Shown here: piece by piece, positions 42,802 through 52,511 of the stretch
How positions within the stretch are numbered: position 1 is the first letter of the stretch
Layout: each line of letters opens with the position of its first letter
NCBI RefSeq assembly: GCF_012276985.1
Contig: NZ_JAAXMM010000011.1
Span: forward strand, 62,001-126,000
Direction: 5' to 3'
DNA from: Agrobacterium sp. a22-2
GTDB taxonomy: Bacteria; Pseudomonadota; Alphaproteobacteria; Rhizobiales; Rhizobiaceae
DNA: 64,000 nt
Notes under the pieces: model-generated
The model's database searches: none
Seen by the model: only the letters and a program-made list of their open reading frames with translations
What the model was told of the DNA's origin: nothing
Position numbers and translations under genes: made by a program

Positions 42802-42823
42802 ATATAAAGTTGTATCATGCAAC
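42802..42823 (-). promoter_or_regulatory. Promoter region of MarR-GNAT gene with imperfect operator
   Basis: On the minus strand GTTGCATGATACAAC (42809-42823) is an imperfect dyad of the TTGTATnATACAA type used by many MarR proteins, with one mismatch. The hexamer TTATAT (42802-42807) immediately after it could serve as -10. A good -35 is not seen. Confidence 0.45.
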
Positions 42824-43006
42824 CTTTTAGCCTGCGCCGGAATTGTGGTCAAGCGGGTCCATGCCAAACGACGAACCACCTTTTGACGGCGCGGCCGACG
42901 GGCCTTCGTTCTCGTAAGCCCATGGGGTATTCGGAGATCTTTTCGTAGCTGCCGCGCAAAATATCGCGCCATAGAGGGCATTCGGCGGTGTTAAAGCAGG
43001 TCGCTT

Positions 43007-44578
43007 CTACTCGCTGTCTGCCATTGCGTTATATCGATAGGGGCGATATCCGGCTGCCGGGGTGAAGTTGCGGAGATAGGCCGCAAGATGGGGCAGGAGG
43101 GTATCGATCGCATCCCAGGCTTCCCTTTCATCTCGCGTTTCGGGCCGTTCCAGCCGCTCGCCGATTTCCGCAAGGACCGCTTCCCTGTCGATCGTCACAA
43201 CCTTTCCGTCATCGACAACCAGGCGACCGCCGACGAATACCTGGGTGATGGCATGCCGTCCGCCGCGATGCAGGACACTCTCCACGGCCGGTGTCCGCAC
43301 GTTTACATGGGGTCTTCCAATCTTGCGACGATCCATCAGCACGATATCGGCCTGAAGACCAGGTTCGAGCCGACCCGTAAAGCCACCGAAGCCGGCGGAT
43401 CTTGCGCCATGTTCCGTCGCCATCTGCAGCACGGCACCGGCGTCCGGACGGTCGTTCCACAGTCCGGTTTCACGGTGCAGCGCCCAGACCAGCTTCATTT
43501 CGAGCGTCATGTCGCGGTCGTCAGCTATATTCGATTGGTCTATGCCGAGCGCCACTGGAATTCCGCGCTGCCGCATTTCGTTGACGGGAGCGATGCCGCT
43601 GCCGAGCCGCAGGCCTGAGGAGGCATTGTGGCATATGCTGCAGCCGCAGTCGGCCACGATATCGAGATCCTTGCGGCTCATCCAGTTGCCGTGCCCGAGC
43701 GTGACGTTTGGCCCAAGGCACGCGAGTGCCTTCAAATGCTGGACGGCGCTATGGCCGAATTTGTTGTGAGCAAAGCGCGATTGCCGCTCGGTTTCCAGAA
43801 GATGCATGTGGATTTGCGCGCCAGTTTCTCGAGCGGTTTCGAAAATCGTCTGGAGGCATTCGTCCGTGCACCAATGCAGATTGGCGGGGGCGAGATTGAT
43901 ACGCACATGATCCGGCCGTACATTGAGCCAGCGTTCCCTAAGCGCACGGTAAAATGCCATAAGGTCTGCGATGGGGATGTTCGACGCGTTGAGTTTGGCA
44001 GCGATCCAGCTGCGAATGGCCTCGGGAAGGGCTGCCAGCACCTTGGCGTCTTCGTCATAGGTCAGAATGTTGCGGTCGCGGATCATGAAGGAAAAGCCGG
44101 CCCGCATGCCGATATCGGTATAAGCCTTGAGCGTGGCGTTTGCCGTCGCCATCCAGTTCTCCGGTGCGCCTGCAAGTCCGCTATTGATATGCTGCACCGT
44201 CGTCGTTCCGCTTTCCAGCATCTCGATTGCGGAATAGAGCGTATCCAGCCTGACATCGATCTGGCGCATCGCCCGGAATTGCGGCAGCCATAATTCCAGC
44301 GGCGCGAAAGGCACCCCTTGCATCAAGGGCGTGATCCCGAAATGGTGGTGGCTGTTGACCAGCCCCGGCATGGCGATCATGTCGGCGGATCCGAAGCGGG
44401 CAAGATGGTCGTTGCCATAGCCAACAGCGGCAAGCGGCCCAATCTGCGCGATCATGCCGCCAGCGACACGGATGCCGACATCGTGGCGCATGGACATGGT
44501 GCCGTCTGGCAAAAGGCCACACAGCACGGTCCCGGCTTCAATGATGCAGTCGCTTGTCATCGGCTCTTCCAAGCTCAT
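43007..44578 (-). CDS. Amidohydrolase-superfamily hydrolase (TrzN/AtzB/cytosine-deaminase-like)
   Basis: 523 residues. The metal-dependent amidohydrolase pattern is visible: MPGLVNSHHHFGITPLMQ (HxH), IHMHLLETERQS (HxH/E), VTLGHGNWMS (His) and ALGIDQSNIADDRD (Asp). A beta domain built from both ends includes MHRDVGIRVAG-like strands and GRLEPGLQADIVLMD. Members cleave C-N or C-Cl bonds of cyclic ureas, triazines or imines. The start at 44578 overlaps the stop of the questin-oxidase-like gene (ATGA). It is the last gene of a long minus-strand operon. Confidence 0.85.
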   Translation of the reverse strand: MSLEEPMTSDCIIEAGTVLCGLLPDGTMSMRHDVGIRVAGGMIAQIGPLAAVGYGNDHLARFGSADMIAMPGLVNSHHHFGITPLMQGVPFAPLELWLPQFRAMRQIDVRLDTLYSAIEMLESGTTTVQHINSGLAGAPENWMATANATLKAYTDIGMRAGFSFMIRDRNILTYDEDAKVLAALPEAIRSWIAAKLNASNIPIADLMAFYRALRERWLNVRPDHVRINLAPANLHWCTDECLQTIFETARETGAQIHMHLLETERQSRFAHNKFGHSAVQHLKALACLGPNVTLGHGNWMSRKDLDIVADCGCSICHNASSGLRLGSGIAPVNEMRQRGIPVALGIDQSNIADDRDMTLEMKLVWALHRETGLWNDRPDAGAVLQMATEHGARSAGFGGFTGRLEPGLQADIVLMDRRKIGRPHVNVRTPAVESVLHRGGRHAITQVFVGGRLVVDDGKVVTIDREAVLAEIGERLERPETRDEREAWDAIDTLLPHLAAYLRNFTPAAGYRPYRYNAMADSE

Positions 44579-45624
44579 TTCGTGTAGTCTCCAATCAATC
44601 CGAGGCGGCGTGCGACCACGACACGATAGAGCGGATCGCCATAGACTTTCATTTCCTCGCTGGCGGAAAAGGCAAGGCTGATATCGTGCTCGTCGTAGCT
44701 TTGCGCGGCGATCGCATGCAGCCCGGGCCAATCCGGCACTTGGATATGACGCCAGCGATCAATTGCCGCTCGGTCGGGCATCTCGGGAAAGCCAAGCTCG
44801 CCCATCAGCGCTGCGATGCCCTGCCAGAACACCCGCAACATCCGATGGAGCGTAGCCTCACTGCAATGCGGCGCGAGGAGACGGATCCAGTGCAGCCCTG
44901 TGATGATGTGCAATGCAGCGAAATGCTGGGTTGCCGCAAATATGGACAGGGCAGTCGCCGCCATTTTTTCCATCGTGTCCGGTCCGATATCGAGCCAATC
45001 GACGACGGGGGCAAACGCGGGCACGTTACCGGCATCGCGCATGTTCTGCCAGAGAAGGTCATGAAGTGTCATACCATGCAATGGCTCGATCGCAGCAGTC
45101 AGGGCCAATACCTCGGCTGGATCCCGTGTGATCGGCGGTGTCCCCTCTGCTGCGGGAAGCCGCAGATAGGTGGCAGCCCAATAGGCCAATGCAATCGCGA
45201 CATCGGTCCCGTCAGCACGAAGCACCCCATAGGCCGTTCGCATCAGCGCATGAAAGGCGCTGGCGGCAATGCCGTCGGCAAGGTCTGGAAGATAGAGCTT
45301 CAGAACCTCATGTATTCCGAGCCTCGTCACTTCGCCGGCAAAGAAGACGCGTAGATCGGGCTCGCGCTCGCGGATCCCGATCGCGGTTTTCCAGCTCTTG
45401 CCATTGAGGCGCTCCAGCGGTTGAGCGAAGGGCAGAAGCTGCTTGGCATCTCTGTAGTGATTGAAGAACCGCCGAAGCTGAGATGGCGCACCGCCGATCC
45501 GGTCCAGTGCGACGAGAACCATGGGCGCGTGATTGGCGAAGGTGCGCGAAAATTCAGAGCCCCATTCCGGCATGCCGGCCAGCAAAGTGTCCAGTCCTTC
45601 GGAAGCTTTTTCTTGTGGAACCAT
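44575..45624 (-). CDS. Questin-oxidase-like protein
   Basis: 349 residues, entirely alpha-helical by eye. The segment FSRTFANHAPMVLVALDRIGG (with the conserved NHxPM near residue 30) and ATQHFAALHIITGLHWIRLL match the questin oxidase family (Pfam PF14027). The fungal founder opens an anthraquinone ring in a Baeyer-Villiger-type oxidation; bacterial members have no assigned role. No cofactor motif is visible. ATG 45624 is preferred over upstream frames because AAGGAA is suitably spaced. It is coupled to the amidohydrolase downstream and separated from the CocE gene by 119 bases. Confidence 0.65.
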   Translation of the reverse strand: MVPQEKASEGLDTLLAGMPEWGSEFSRTFANHAPMVLVALDRIGGAPSQLRRFFNHYRDAKQLLPFAQPLERLNGKSWKTAIGIREREPDLRVFFAGEVTRLGIHEVLKLYLPDLADGIAASAFHALMRTAYGVLRADGTDVAIALAYWAATYLRLPAAEGTPPITRDPAEVLALTAAIEPLHGMTLHDLLWQNMRDAGNVPAFAPVVDWLDIGPDTMEKMAATALSIFAATQHFAALHIITGLHWIRLLAPHCSEATLHRMLRVFWQGIAALMGELGFPEMPDRAAIDRWRHIQVPDWPGLHAIAAQSYDEHDISLAFSASEEMKVYGDPLYRVVVARRLGLIGDYTK

Positions 45625-45743
45625 GGATATAAATTCCTTCTTGAAACCGACAGCGAAGCCGGGCGGTCTCATGCATTGACTTCGTTGAATGCCAGCTTGC
45701 GTCACGTCGTCAGTTGCCGAGCACCCTGGGATGGCTTTGGGGA

Positions 45744-47432
45744 TCAGGGCTTAGTCCGGATCTCCTCTGCGGTAATTGCCTGCCCGTCTTTCGGATCAAG
45801 CTGCCGCATCACAGGCAATCGCAGGGCGGAGGGATAGCCATCGCCTGACCTGAGCACGAGGGTCGTGACCAGCCTATCCGTCACGGCCGCGTCCTGGGAT
45901 CTTGCGCCTGTGCCCGGATTGACGGGAAAGGCGGGAAAAGCAGCCGACTGTATGGAAAGGCGCAGGCAATGCCCCGCCAGAACGGTCACGTGGATCGGTC
46001 GCAGGCAGACGAAAACTGCCGATCCGTCGCCATCCGCCGTTACGGTTCTGTGTCCCGACGTCACGCTGATGGCCGACCCATCCGGGGCGAGCGCGCTCAA
46101 CGTACAATCAAGATCGAAACTCGGCCTGTCGGCAGTGACAAATAGGTCCACTGCGGTCGCGCCGCTTAGCAGGAGCGGCCGGTCGAGCGGATCCGAGGTG
46201 TAGACGAGCACGTCGGCCCTATCGTCGACGGCCGCCCGGTCGGCAAAATCCGGCGGCGTGCCGAGATGCAGCCCGACGCTCGGCGCCGGCCGCCATGGAT
46301 CGTGCACCAGATAGTCGGCGCTCGGAAGCCCCGGTTTCTCCGCGAGGGTTCCATCGATGCTTGTCGTCGCTGCGCGGCCGCCCGATGTGAGATGAAGCAC
46401 CAGCGTCTCGGTTTTCGGCAGGTTTTCGAAACCGGTCCAGGCCTTTTTGCCGACATCGTAAAGCCGGATCTTCGGATAAGGGTTTTCGCGGCTTTTAAGA
46501 ACCTCGTCGAAAAACGCGACGATCTCTCGGTCGATACCGTCTGCTGCACCGGCCCCGGCATCCAGTGCCCCAACCCTTCGACCCCAGGGGATATGCGACC
46601 AGGGGCCGATCGAGAGCCGCTGCAGACTATCGCCTGCGGTAAAGGCCTCGAAAGCGGCAAATGTGCCCTGAAGCATAATGTCGTTCCAGCCGCCCACATG
46701 CAGGACGGGAACGTCGAGCGTCACGCCCTCAAGCAGCGATTGCGGCGACCTTGCCTGCCAATAGGACGGATCATCGGCAAGCCAATCCTGGTAATGTGTG
46801 TACTTCGATGCCAGTTCAAGCACCTCCGGCCGTCCCGAAATCGCGCCGGAATGCAGAAAGGGCAAAGCGGCATGCAACATATGAGCAACGGCGAGGTCGC
46901 CGTCCAACCGGGCATTTTCAACGGCCATTTGACACGCCCACATCTGATTGGACTGCAGACGGAACCCGTCGCCCTCGAATGCCCAGTGATTGCGCACATC
47001 GAAAGCGGCCATGGCGATCGCCATTGCGTCGGGCACTTTTCCGCCCGACTTTTTTGCGCCGGCAAGGGCCATGAACTGGTTCATGCCGTGGTAGCTGAAG
47101 CCGTAGCTCGCCACCATGCCGTTGCCGCCGGCAAGATCGGCCGCCAGGGCCAGCGTCTGCGCGCCGTCGGCAACATCATCCTCAAGAACCCTGAAAATGC
47201 CCTCGGATTCCCCCCGGCCGCGAACGTCCTGCACCAGCACGACATAACCCTGCGCCGCATACCATGCGGGATGGGCGAGTACGACCGTCGAGGCAACCTT
47301 TCGCCCGTAGGGCAGGCGCATGACCAGAACCGGATAGCGCTCCGGGCCGACGGGTCGATAGACATCGGCTACCAGATGGACACCGTCCGCCATGCGCATG
47401 GGAAGGCTTTCGATTTCGCGGATTGCCAGCAT
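45744..47432 (-). CDS. CocE/NonD-family hydrolase (X-Pro dipeptidyl-peptidase-like)
   Basis: 562 residues. The alpha/beta hydrolase core holds Ser113 in YGFSYHGMNQ (GxSYxG), RLPYGRKV and VVLVQDVRGRGESEG at about 60-78; the C-terminal jelly-roll (about 350-562; LLLSGATAVDLFVTADRPSF and AGHCLRLSIQSAAFPAFPVN) is the family's third domain. Known members hydrolyse cocaine, glutaryl-7-ACA or Pro-peptides, so it cleaves an ester or amide bond. Eight bases separate it from the creatininase gene before it. No signal peptide is seen, so it is cytoplasmic. Confidence 0.85.
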   Translation of the reverse strand: MLAIREIESLPMRMADGVHLVADVYRPVGPERYPVLVMRLPYGRKVASTVVLAHPAWYAAQGYVVLVQDVRGRGESEGIFRVLEDDVADGAQTLALAADLAGGNGMVASYGFSYHGMNQFMALAGAKKSGGKVPDAMAIAMAAFDVRNHWAFEGDGFRLQSNQMWACQMAVENARLDGDLAVAHMLHAALPFLHSGAISGRPEVLELASKYTHYQDWLADDPSYWQARSPQSLLEGVTLDVPVLHVGGWNDIMLQGTFAAFEAFTAGDSLQRLSIGPWSHIPWGRRVGALDAGAGAADGIDREIVAFFDEVLKSRENPYPKIRLYDVGKKAWTGFENLPKTETLVLHLTSGGRAATTSIDGTLAEKPGLPSADYLVHDPWRPAPSVGLHLGTPPDFADRAAVDDRADVLVYTSDPLDRPLLLSGATAVDLFVTADRPSFDLDCTLSALAPDGSAISVTSGHRTVTADGDGSAVFVCLRPIHVTVLAGHCLRLSIQSAAFPAFPVNPGTGARSQDAAVTDRLVTTLVLRSGDGYPSALRLPVMRQLDPKDGQAITAEEIRTKP

Positions 47433-47440
47433 GGTTTATC

Positions 47441-48253
47441 TCATCGCAGAAAACGGGTTTGAGAGGTGAGCTTGCCCATGTCGAAATCACGCGTCGCCTC
47501 GATCAGCCGAACCAACGCCGTCGCTGCCCGCTCAAGCACGAGCGCCCCTTTGGCGGCATCGGCATTGGCAGCATTGCCGCAGACACCAGCGGGATGAAGG
47601 TCCTGCGCTTGCCAGCCGAAGCCGACGGCACCCTCTGCCGTCAATGGACTGCCGGACTGCTCGATGGCAACCGTCAGGGGCACGAAATCTTCGGCCTTGT
47701 CCATGGCGACCAGTTCGGGCGCGATGGCAAGCATCATGCTGGTTTCGATATCGCCGCCGTGAATGCCGTGAACGATTTCCGCGGACGAAAACAGATCGTC
47801 GACCGCAGCGATCCTGAACCACGAGCAGGCGACCGCGAGCATATCGAGTTCGACGCGGATATCGCGGCAGGTCATCTCCATCAGCGAAATCTGCCCGCCA
47901 TGCGAATTGAACAGGATGATCTTGCGGGCACCGGCCCGCTTCACGCTTCTGGCAATATCGAGCCAGACGAGCCGCAGGGTTTGTGCCGAGATGGTCAGCG
48001 TTCCCGGATAGGCCAGATGTTCATCCGACTTGCCGACGCTGAGCGCGGGCAGGATCAAAACGTCTGTGCTTGTGTCAAGCAATGGCATCATCCGATCGAG
48101 GATGGCCGCGTTGATGGCGGCATCCACCTGCACGGGAAGATGAGGTCCATGCTGCTCGACAGCCGCGATCGGCAGAATGACGACGGTCTCGCTTAGATCG
48201 CGCGACGCAAAATCGGCGGTCGAATGATCGGCCCAGAAAAAGGAAGGTTTCAT
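47441..48253 (-). CDS. Creatininase-family amidohydrolase
   Basis: 270 residues. The metal ligands expected for this family are present: Glu33 and His35 (AVEQHGPHLP), Asp44 (VQVDAAI), His118 (NSHGGQ) and Glu170 (GGDIETS). These enzymes open lactams or cleave amides such as creatinine or formamides (mycofactocin MftE, FAPy deformylase). Start at 48253 overlaps the stop of the flavoprotein gene by four bases. A ring amide or formamide produced by the flavin monooxygenase would be a logical substrate. Confidence 0.88.
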   Translation of the reverse strand: MKPSFFWADHSTADFASRDLSETVVILPIAAVEQHGPHLPVQVDAAINAAILDRMMPLLDTSTDVLILPALSVGKSDEHLAYPGTLTISAQTLRLVWLDIARSVKRAGARKIILFNSHGGQISLMEMTCRDIRVELDMLAVACSWFRIAAVDDLFSSAEIVHGIHGGDIETSMMLAIAPELVAMDKAEDFVPLTVAIEQSGSPLTAEGAVGFGWQAQDLHPAGVCGNAANADAAKGALVLERAATALVRLIEATRDFDMGKLTSQTRFLR

Positions 48254-49767
48254 GAGCCACTCCGGATAGCCTGGCTGTCTGTCTCTGGCGACCTTGTCGC
48301 TTGCCGATTTGCCTCGGCCAACACCCTTTCGAAATCGTCCGGGATCGGCAGATCCGGCGAGGCATAGGATGCCAGTTCCGGCAGGATAACCGCCTCCCGA
48401 TCAAGCAGCAGCCGGCGCAGGACACCGCGTACGAGCCGGGGAACGGCATGTTTATGCCCGCTGATCGAGGTGGAGTGCGGACCGTGACTGACGAAACTGC
48501 TGCTGTTGAAGGCAAACACCCGGCTGACCCACGCGTCCTCCGGATCTTTCGGCACAAATCCGTAGAAACCGTCGAGATAGGGAAACCGCGCGAGGCGCGC
48601 ATCCGCGCTGCCATCTTGCGGCGTGTAGCGATCGCCCCAGAGCACGACCTTGTCGTGAAGGGTGCTGAGTTCAGGCCTGACAGCCAGATCGACATCCATG
48701 CCTGTCGCAAGCAGCAGGTGATCAAATTGCAGAACGCCATCCGGTGTGGTCACATGGATGGCATCGGCCTGTTGGACGACCTCCAACCATGGCGTGGCGG
48801 GGCGAAGTCTGAAATTCTCAATTTTCATCGCGGTTTCGAAACTGCGCATCGGCGGGGGCTGATCGGCGCTGCGAAAGAACCGTGCGATATCCCAGCGCGT
48901 GGTCTCGGAAAGATCCGGGTAATGCGTCATCATACCGGGCGTCTCAATGGCCCGATGCGGATTGGTGCGCGGCAGTCGTGGACGCCGGAAGCAGAGATCG
49001 ACGGAGGCAGCACCTGCGTTCAGCGCCTTGATCGCATTGTCGAAAGCTGATGCGCCATGGCCAAGCACGCCGACGCGCAATCCCTTCAAGGCGCTGAAAT
49101 CAACAGGACCGTTCGTGTGATCGAACTTTTCGGGCGCAAGTGCTTCGGATACGAAGGGCGGCACACGCCATGCGCCGGCGCCATCGTATCCGGTGGCCAG
49201 CACCACGGTCCGCGCCAAGGAATTTTCGATCCGGCCTCCAATACGAGTTTTGACGGCAATGAGATCACCCTGCGGGGCGACGTCCAGAACCTCGCAATGA
49301 TTGGTGATGGCGATTTCGAAAACGTCCGCATACCAATCGAGATAGGCCTTCCAGTCCGTTCGCGGAATGCGGGACAGATCCGCCCAGGCCTGATGCCCGT
49401 AACGCGTTTCGAACCAGCGGCGCACGGACAGATTGGCGACGTTGAACTCGTTACCGACCTGGGTCTTCGGGGTCCGCAACTCCTCCATGCGCGCAAAGGT
49501 CAGCCACGGGCCCTCGGCGCCCGGTGCGCCGCTATCGAGAACGCGGATATGTTGGAGCCCGTCCCATTTCAGGGCGGCTGCGATCGTGACACCGGACTGG
49601 CCACCACCGACAATGATCACATCGGCGACATCAACCGCGTCGGGTCGAGGAAGCTCGCTGAGCCATGGTGCGTTCGGATAGCCAAGCAGGGCAAGATCGG
49701 CAAGCGCTGCCTGTTTCAGGTCGTCGAGCGCCATGCGCGACGTGTCGATTGTGGTCATCATCATCAT
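48250..49767 (-). CDS. FAD/NAD(P)-binding flavoprotein monooxygenase-like protein
   Basis: 505 residues with two dinucleotide motifs: VIIVGGGQSGVTIAAAL (FAD, about residues 49-65) and VGVLGHGASAFDNAIKAL (NAD(P)). The segments GPWLTFARMEELRTPK and LLLATGMDVDL are as in flavin-containing and Baeyer-Villiger-type monooxygenases, though the exact BVMO fingerprint is not evident. Four ATG codons in a row open the gene (49767, 49764, 49761, 49758); the first overlaps the permease stop codon. Its place right after the importer genes suggests that it acts on the imported compound. Confidence 0.82.
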   Translation of the reverse strand: MMMMTTIDTSRMALDDLKQAALADLALLGYPNAPWLSELPRPDAVDVADVIIVGGGQSGVTIAAALKWDGLQHIRVLDSGAPGAEGPWLTFARMEELRTPKTQVGNEFNVANLSVRRWFETRYGHQAWADLSRIPRTDWKAYLDWYADVFEIAITNHCEVLDVAPQGDLIAVKTRIGGRIENSLARTVVLATGYDGAGAWRVPPFVSEALAPEKFDHTNGPVDFSALKGLRVGVLGHGASAFDNAIKALNAGAASVDLCFRRPRLPRTNPHRAIETPGMMTHYPDLSETTRWDIARFFRSADQPPPMRSFETAMKIENFRLRPATPWLEVVQQADAIHVTTPDGVLQFDHLLLATGMDVDLAVRPELSTLHDKVVLWGDRYTPQDGSADARLARFPYLDGFYGFVPKDPEDAWVSRVFAFNSSSFVSHGPHSTSISGHKHAVPRLVRGVLRRLLLDREAVILPELASYASPDLPIPDDFERVLAEANRQATRSPETDSQAIRSGS

Positions 49768-50558
49768 TCATCTCGCACATGAGCCATACGTCCACGCAGG
49801 CGACGTCGGCGATTGATTTCGGTCAGCGCCACAATCAGAGCCGTCAGCACGAGGACGGAAACCTGCATGGCATTGAGGTCAGGTTTGAGCTCGCGTCGAA
49901 ATTCCGATGCGACGATCAGCGACAGGGGCTGGGTGCGGCCGGCCAGGAACATGGATATGGTGAGATCGGCCAAAGACAGGATGACCCCGATGGAGTAGGC
50001 AGCACTTAAGGCGACGCTCAACTGTGGCATCAGAACGCGCCGGAAACTCTGCCATGGGGTGGCGCCGAGATCCCGCGCCGCCTCCTCAAGCCGCGGATCG
50101 AGGCGGATCATCACAGCTGCAAGGATGGTCGTGGTGAAGGGAATGACGACCAGGGTCTGCGCCAGTATGAGCGCGGTTGCCCCGCGTCCCAGTCCCACCC
50201 AGCTCATGAGCATTGCCTGCGCAATGGAAAGGACCGTCTTCGGCACCAGAAAGGGAACGAGTACGAGTACGGCGAATGCGGCCCGGAACTTCATGCGTGG
50301 CGATGTCACGGCCAAAGCGGCCATCAGTCCGATCAGCGCACCCAGCAGACCGACCGGCTGCGCGATCAGAAAGCTGGTGACGAAGCCGCCCAGAAACGCG
50401 TCGTTCCCGAAAAGATCGGCATACCAGGAGAGGGTAAAGCCGCTTAACGGAAAGGCCATTGTGCTGGCCGCGTTGAACGAGAAGATTCCGAGAACGATGA
50501 TCGGCAGATAGAAGAAACACACGGCGAGACCGAGCGTGAGGATGACCAGGCGGCTCAT
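49764..50558 (-). CDS. ABC transporter permease, PotC-like
   Basis: 264 residues, six membrane helices. The EAA loop EEAARDLGATPWQSFRRVLM (about residues 155-175) and PFLVPKTVLSIAQAMLM match the spermidine/putrescine and opine importer group. Start at ATG 50558 overlaps the previous permease stop by four bases; the frame further upstream is not real. Confidence 0.88.
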   Translation of the reverse strand: MSRLVILTLGLAVCFFYLPIIVLGIFSFNAASTMAFPLSGFTLSWYADLFGNDAFLGGFVTSFLIAQPVGLLGALIGLMAALAVTSPRMKFRAAFAVLVLVPFLVPKTVLSIAQAMLMSWVGLGRGATALILAQTLVVIPFTTTILAAVMIRLDPRLEEAARDLGATPWQSFRRVLMPQLSVALSAAYSIGVILSLADLTISMFLAGRTQPLSLIVASEFRRELKPDLNAMQVSVLVLTALIVALTEINRRRRLRGRMAHVRDE

Positions 50559-51433
50559 GGTGCCCCCCGCCGAAATACCGCCCGCGCGCCATCGAACCGA
50601 AGGAGGATGGTCACGAAGCCTGTGGCAAAGGCAAACAGGACGACAAGAAGGCTCAGGGACAGCGCGGAGGCCAGCGGCCAATCGTAGGCTGTCCCGAACA
50701 GGTTGTCGATCATGGCCATCGGGGTCGCGCCCGACGTCCCGCCCAAAAGGCTCGGCGTCATCATGTCACCAGCGGCCAGCGCAAATACCGTAAAGACGCC
50801 GACAGCCAGTCCGGGCGTCGTCAAAGGCAGAATGACCTTGAAGAACGCATCCAGCGGGCGGGCACCGAGATCCCGTGCGGCTTCGATCAACCGTCTGTCG
50901 ATCAATTCCGCTGAGATCCAGATTGCCAGCACCATGAAGGGCAAATTGTTGTAGAGAAGCACGAGATGGGTTGTGAACGGCGAAAACAGTAGGAATTTCA
51001 AAGGCTCATCGACCAGGCCAAACCATTGCAGGGCGGCGTTAATCAGCCCTTCTGAGCCAAGAACAACCCGCCAAGCGTAAATCCGGACGACCTCACCGGT
51101 ATAGAGTGGCGTCAAAAGGACGATGCTGCCTATGCCTTTCCACAGAATGGGAAGGCGCGTCATGGAAACGGCGATCGGGTATCCGATAAAAGCCGCCAGA
51201 ACCGCCGTCCCCGCGCCGGAGATGACCGCCTTGCCGATCAGAAAGGCGAAGATCGGATTGGTGAACATCTGCACCCAGCTCTGCCCGGAAAAGGCCGGAA
51301 CGAGCGTGAACGCATCAAGATCCACCTCAAAGACGCTGAAAACCGTGAGTATGGCAATCGGCAGAACGCAGCCGAGCACCAGAATACAGACGACGGGTAG
51401 CGCAAGCTGTGCACGGTGAAACACCGGAGCCAT
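50555..51433 (-). CDS. ABC transporter permease, PotB-like
   Basis: 292 residues with six membrane helices, EAA loop IEAARDLGARPLDAFFKVIL (about residues 185-205), and GGTSGATPMAMIDNLFGTAY as in PotB-like permeases. Its ATG overlaps the ATPase stop codon in the form TGATG. Confidence 0.88.
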   Translation of the reverse strand: MAPVFHRAQLALPVVCILVLGCVLPIAILTVFSVFEVDLDAFTLVPAFSGQSWVQMFTNPIFAFLIGKAVISGAGTAVLAAFIGYPIAVSMTRLPILWKGIGSIVLLTPLYTGEVVRIYAWRVVLGSEGLINAALQWFGLVDEPLKFLLFSPFTTHLVLLYNNLPFMVLAIWISAELIDRRLIEAARDLGARPLDAFFKVILPLTTPGLAVGVFTVFALAAGDMMTPSLLGGTSGATPMAMIDNLFGTAYDWPLASALSLSLLVVLFAFATGFVTILLRFDGARAVFRRGAP

Positions 51434-52509
51434 CAGTCGATCCTCGTAATGAAGGCGCGTTCCTGATCAACGACAAGCCCGACATTCGCGCCAGGCGTCA
51501 GCGGGTCATCCGCCATGAACTGCAGGACGATGCCGTTAACCTCGGCCTCGATAAGGTAGCGATCCCCCTTGAACACCACATGCCGGATCGTCGCGTTCAG
51601 GCCGTCCACGCCGATCCGGACATGTTCCGGTCGAATGGCGAGCACAGCCTTGTCCCCTATCGCCAATCCCTCCACAGCCGGGCATTGAACGATACCGATG
51701 GCCGTGTCGATTGCGGAGGCCACGCCGTTGTCGACGATTGTGCCTGGGATGAGTGTTGCCGCGCCGATGAAGTCAGCAACGAAAGCATTGGCAGGACGGG
51801 CGTAGATCGTCAGCGGTGCCGCCTTTTGAACCACGCGCCCCTTGTTCATGACAACGACGATATCGGAGAGCGCAAAGGCCTCCTCCTGATCGTGAGTGAC
51901 GTAGACGAAGGCGATACCGAGACGCCGCTGCAAATCCTTCAGTTCGATCTGCAGGTGTCCACGCATCTTTTTGTCCAGTGCAGACAGGGGTTCGTCGAGC
52001 AGAAGCAGATGCGGTTCGGCGATGATCGCGCGCGCTACCGCGACCCGCTGCTGCTGGCCGCCCGAGAGTTGGTGTGGATACCGATCGCCGAACTCCGTCA
52101 TATGCACGGCATCCAGCGCCCGTTTGACGCGGGCTGCCACATCGACATTGCTATGTCGCCGCAGTGTCAGCGAGAACGCGACGTTTCCAAACACGGTGAG
52201 GTGCGGAAACAACGCGTAGCTCTGGAAGACAGTGTTGACCGGACGTCGCTCCGGTGGAACGCCAGCAAGTGACCGTCCGTCAAGCACGATCGATCCCGCG
52301 TCGGGAGTCTCGAAGCCGGCAATCATGCGCAAGATCGTGGTCTTGCCGCAGCCGGAAGGACCGAGGAACGTGGTGAAAGCCCTCTCCGGAATGTCGAGAT
52401 CGACACTGTCGACCGCGCGGTCCCTGCCATAATTCTTGGTCAGGCCGCGGGCCGACAGCAAAAGCCCGGATCTTGACGGAGCGTCCACCGCATCAGGCGT
52501 CGTCGCCAT
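51433..52509 (-). CDS. ABC transporter ATPase, PotA-like
   Basis: 358 residues. Walker A is GPSGCGKTT, signature LSGGQQQRVAVARAI, Walker B LLLLDEPLSALD, and the D-loop/switch VYVTHDQEEAFALSD. The C-terminal TOBE domain (about 265-358) has LAIRPEHVRIG, as usual for polyamine-type importers. It follows the binding protein gene after two bases. Confidence 0.9.
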   Translation of the reverse strand: MATTPDAVDAPSRSGLLLSARGLTKNYGRDRAVDSVDLDIPERAFTTFLGPSGCGKTTILRMIAGFETPDAGSIVLDGRSLAGVPPERRPVNTVFQSYALFPHLTVFGNVAFSLTLRRHSNVDVAARVKRALDAVHMTEFGDRYPHQLSGGQQQRVAVARAIIAEPHLLLLDEPLSALDKKMRGHLQIELKDLQRRLGIAFVYVTHDQEEAFALSDIVVVMNKGRVVQKAAPLTIYARPANAFVADFIGAATLIPGTIVDNGVASAIDTAIGIVQCPAVEGLAIGDKAVLAIRPEHVRIGVDGLNATIRHVVFKGDRYLIEAEVNGIVLQFMADDPLTPGANVGLVVDQERAFITRID

Positions 52510-52511
52510 GA

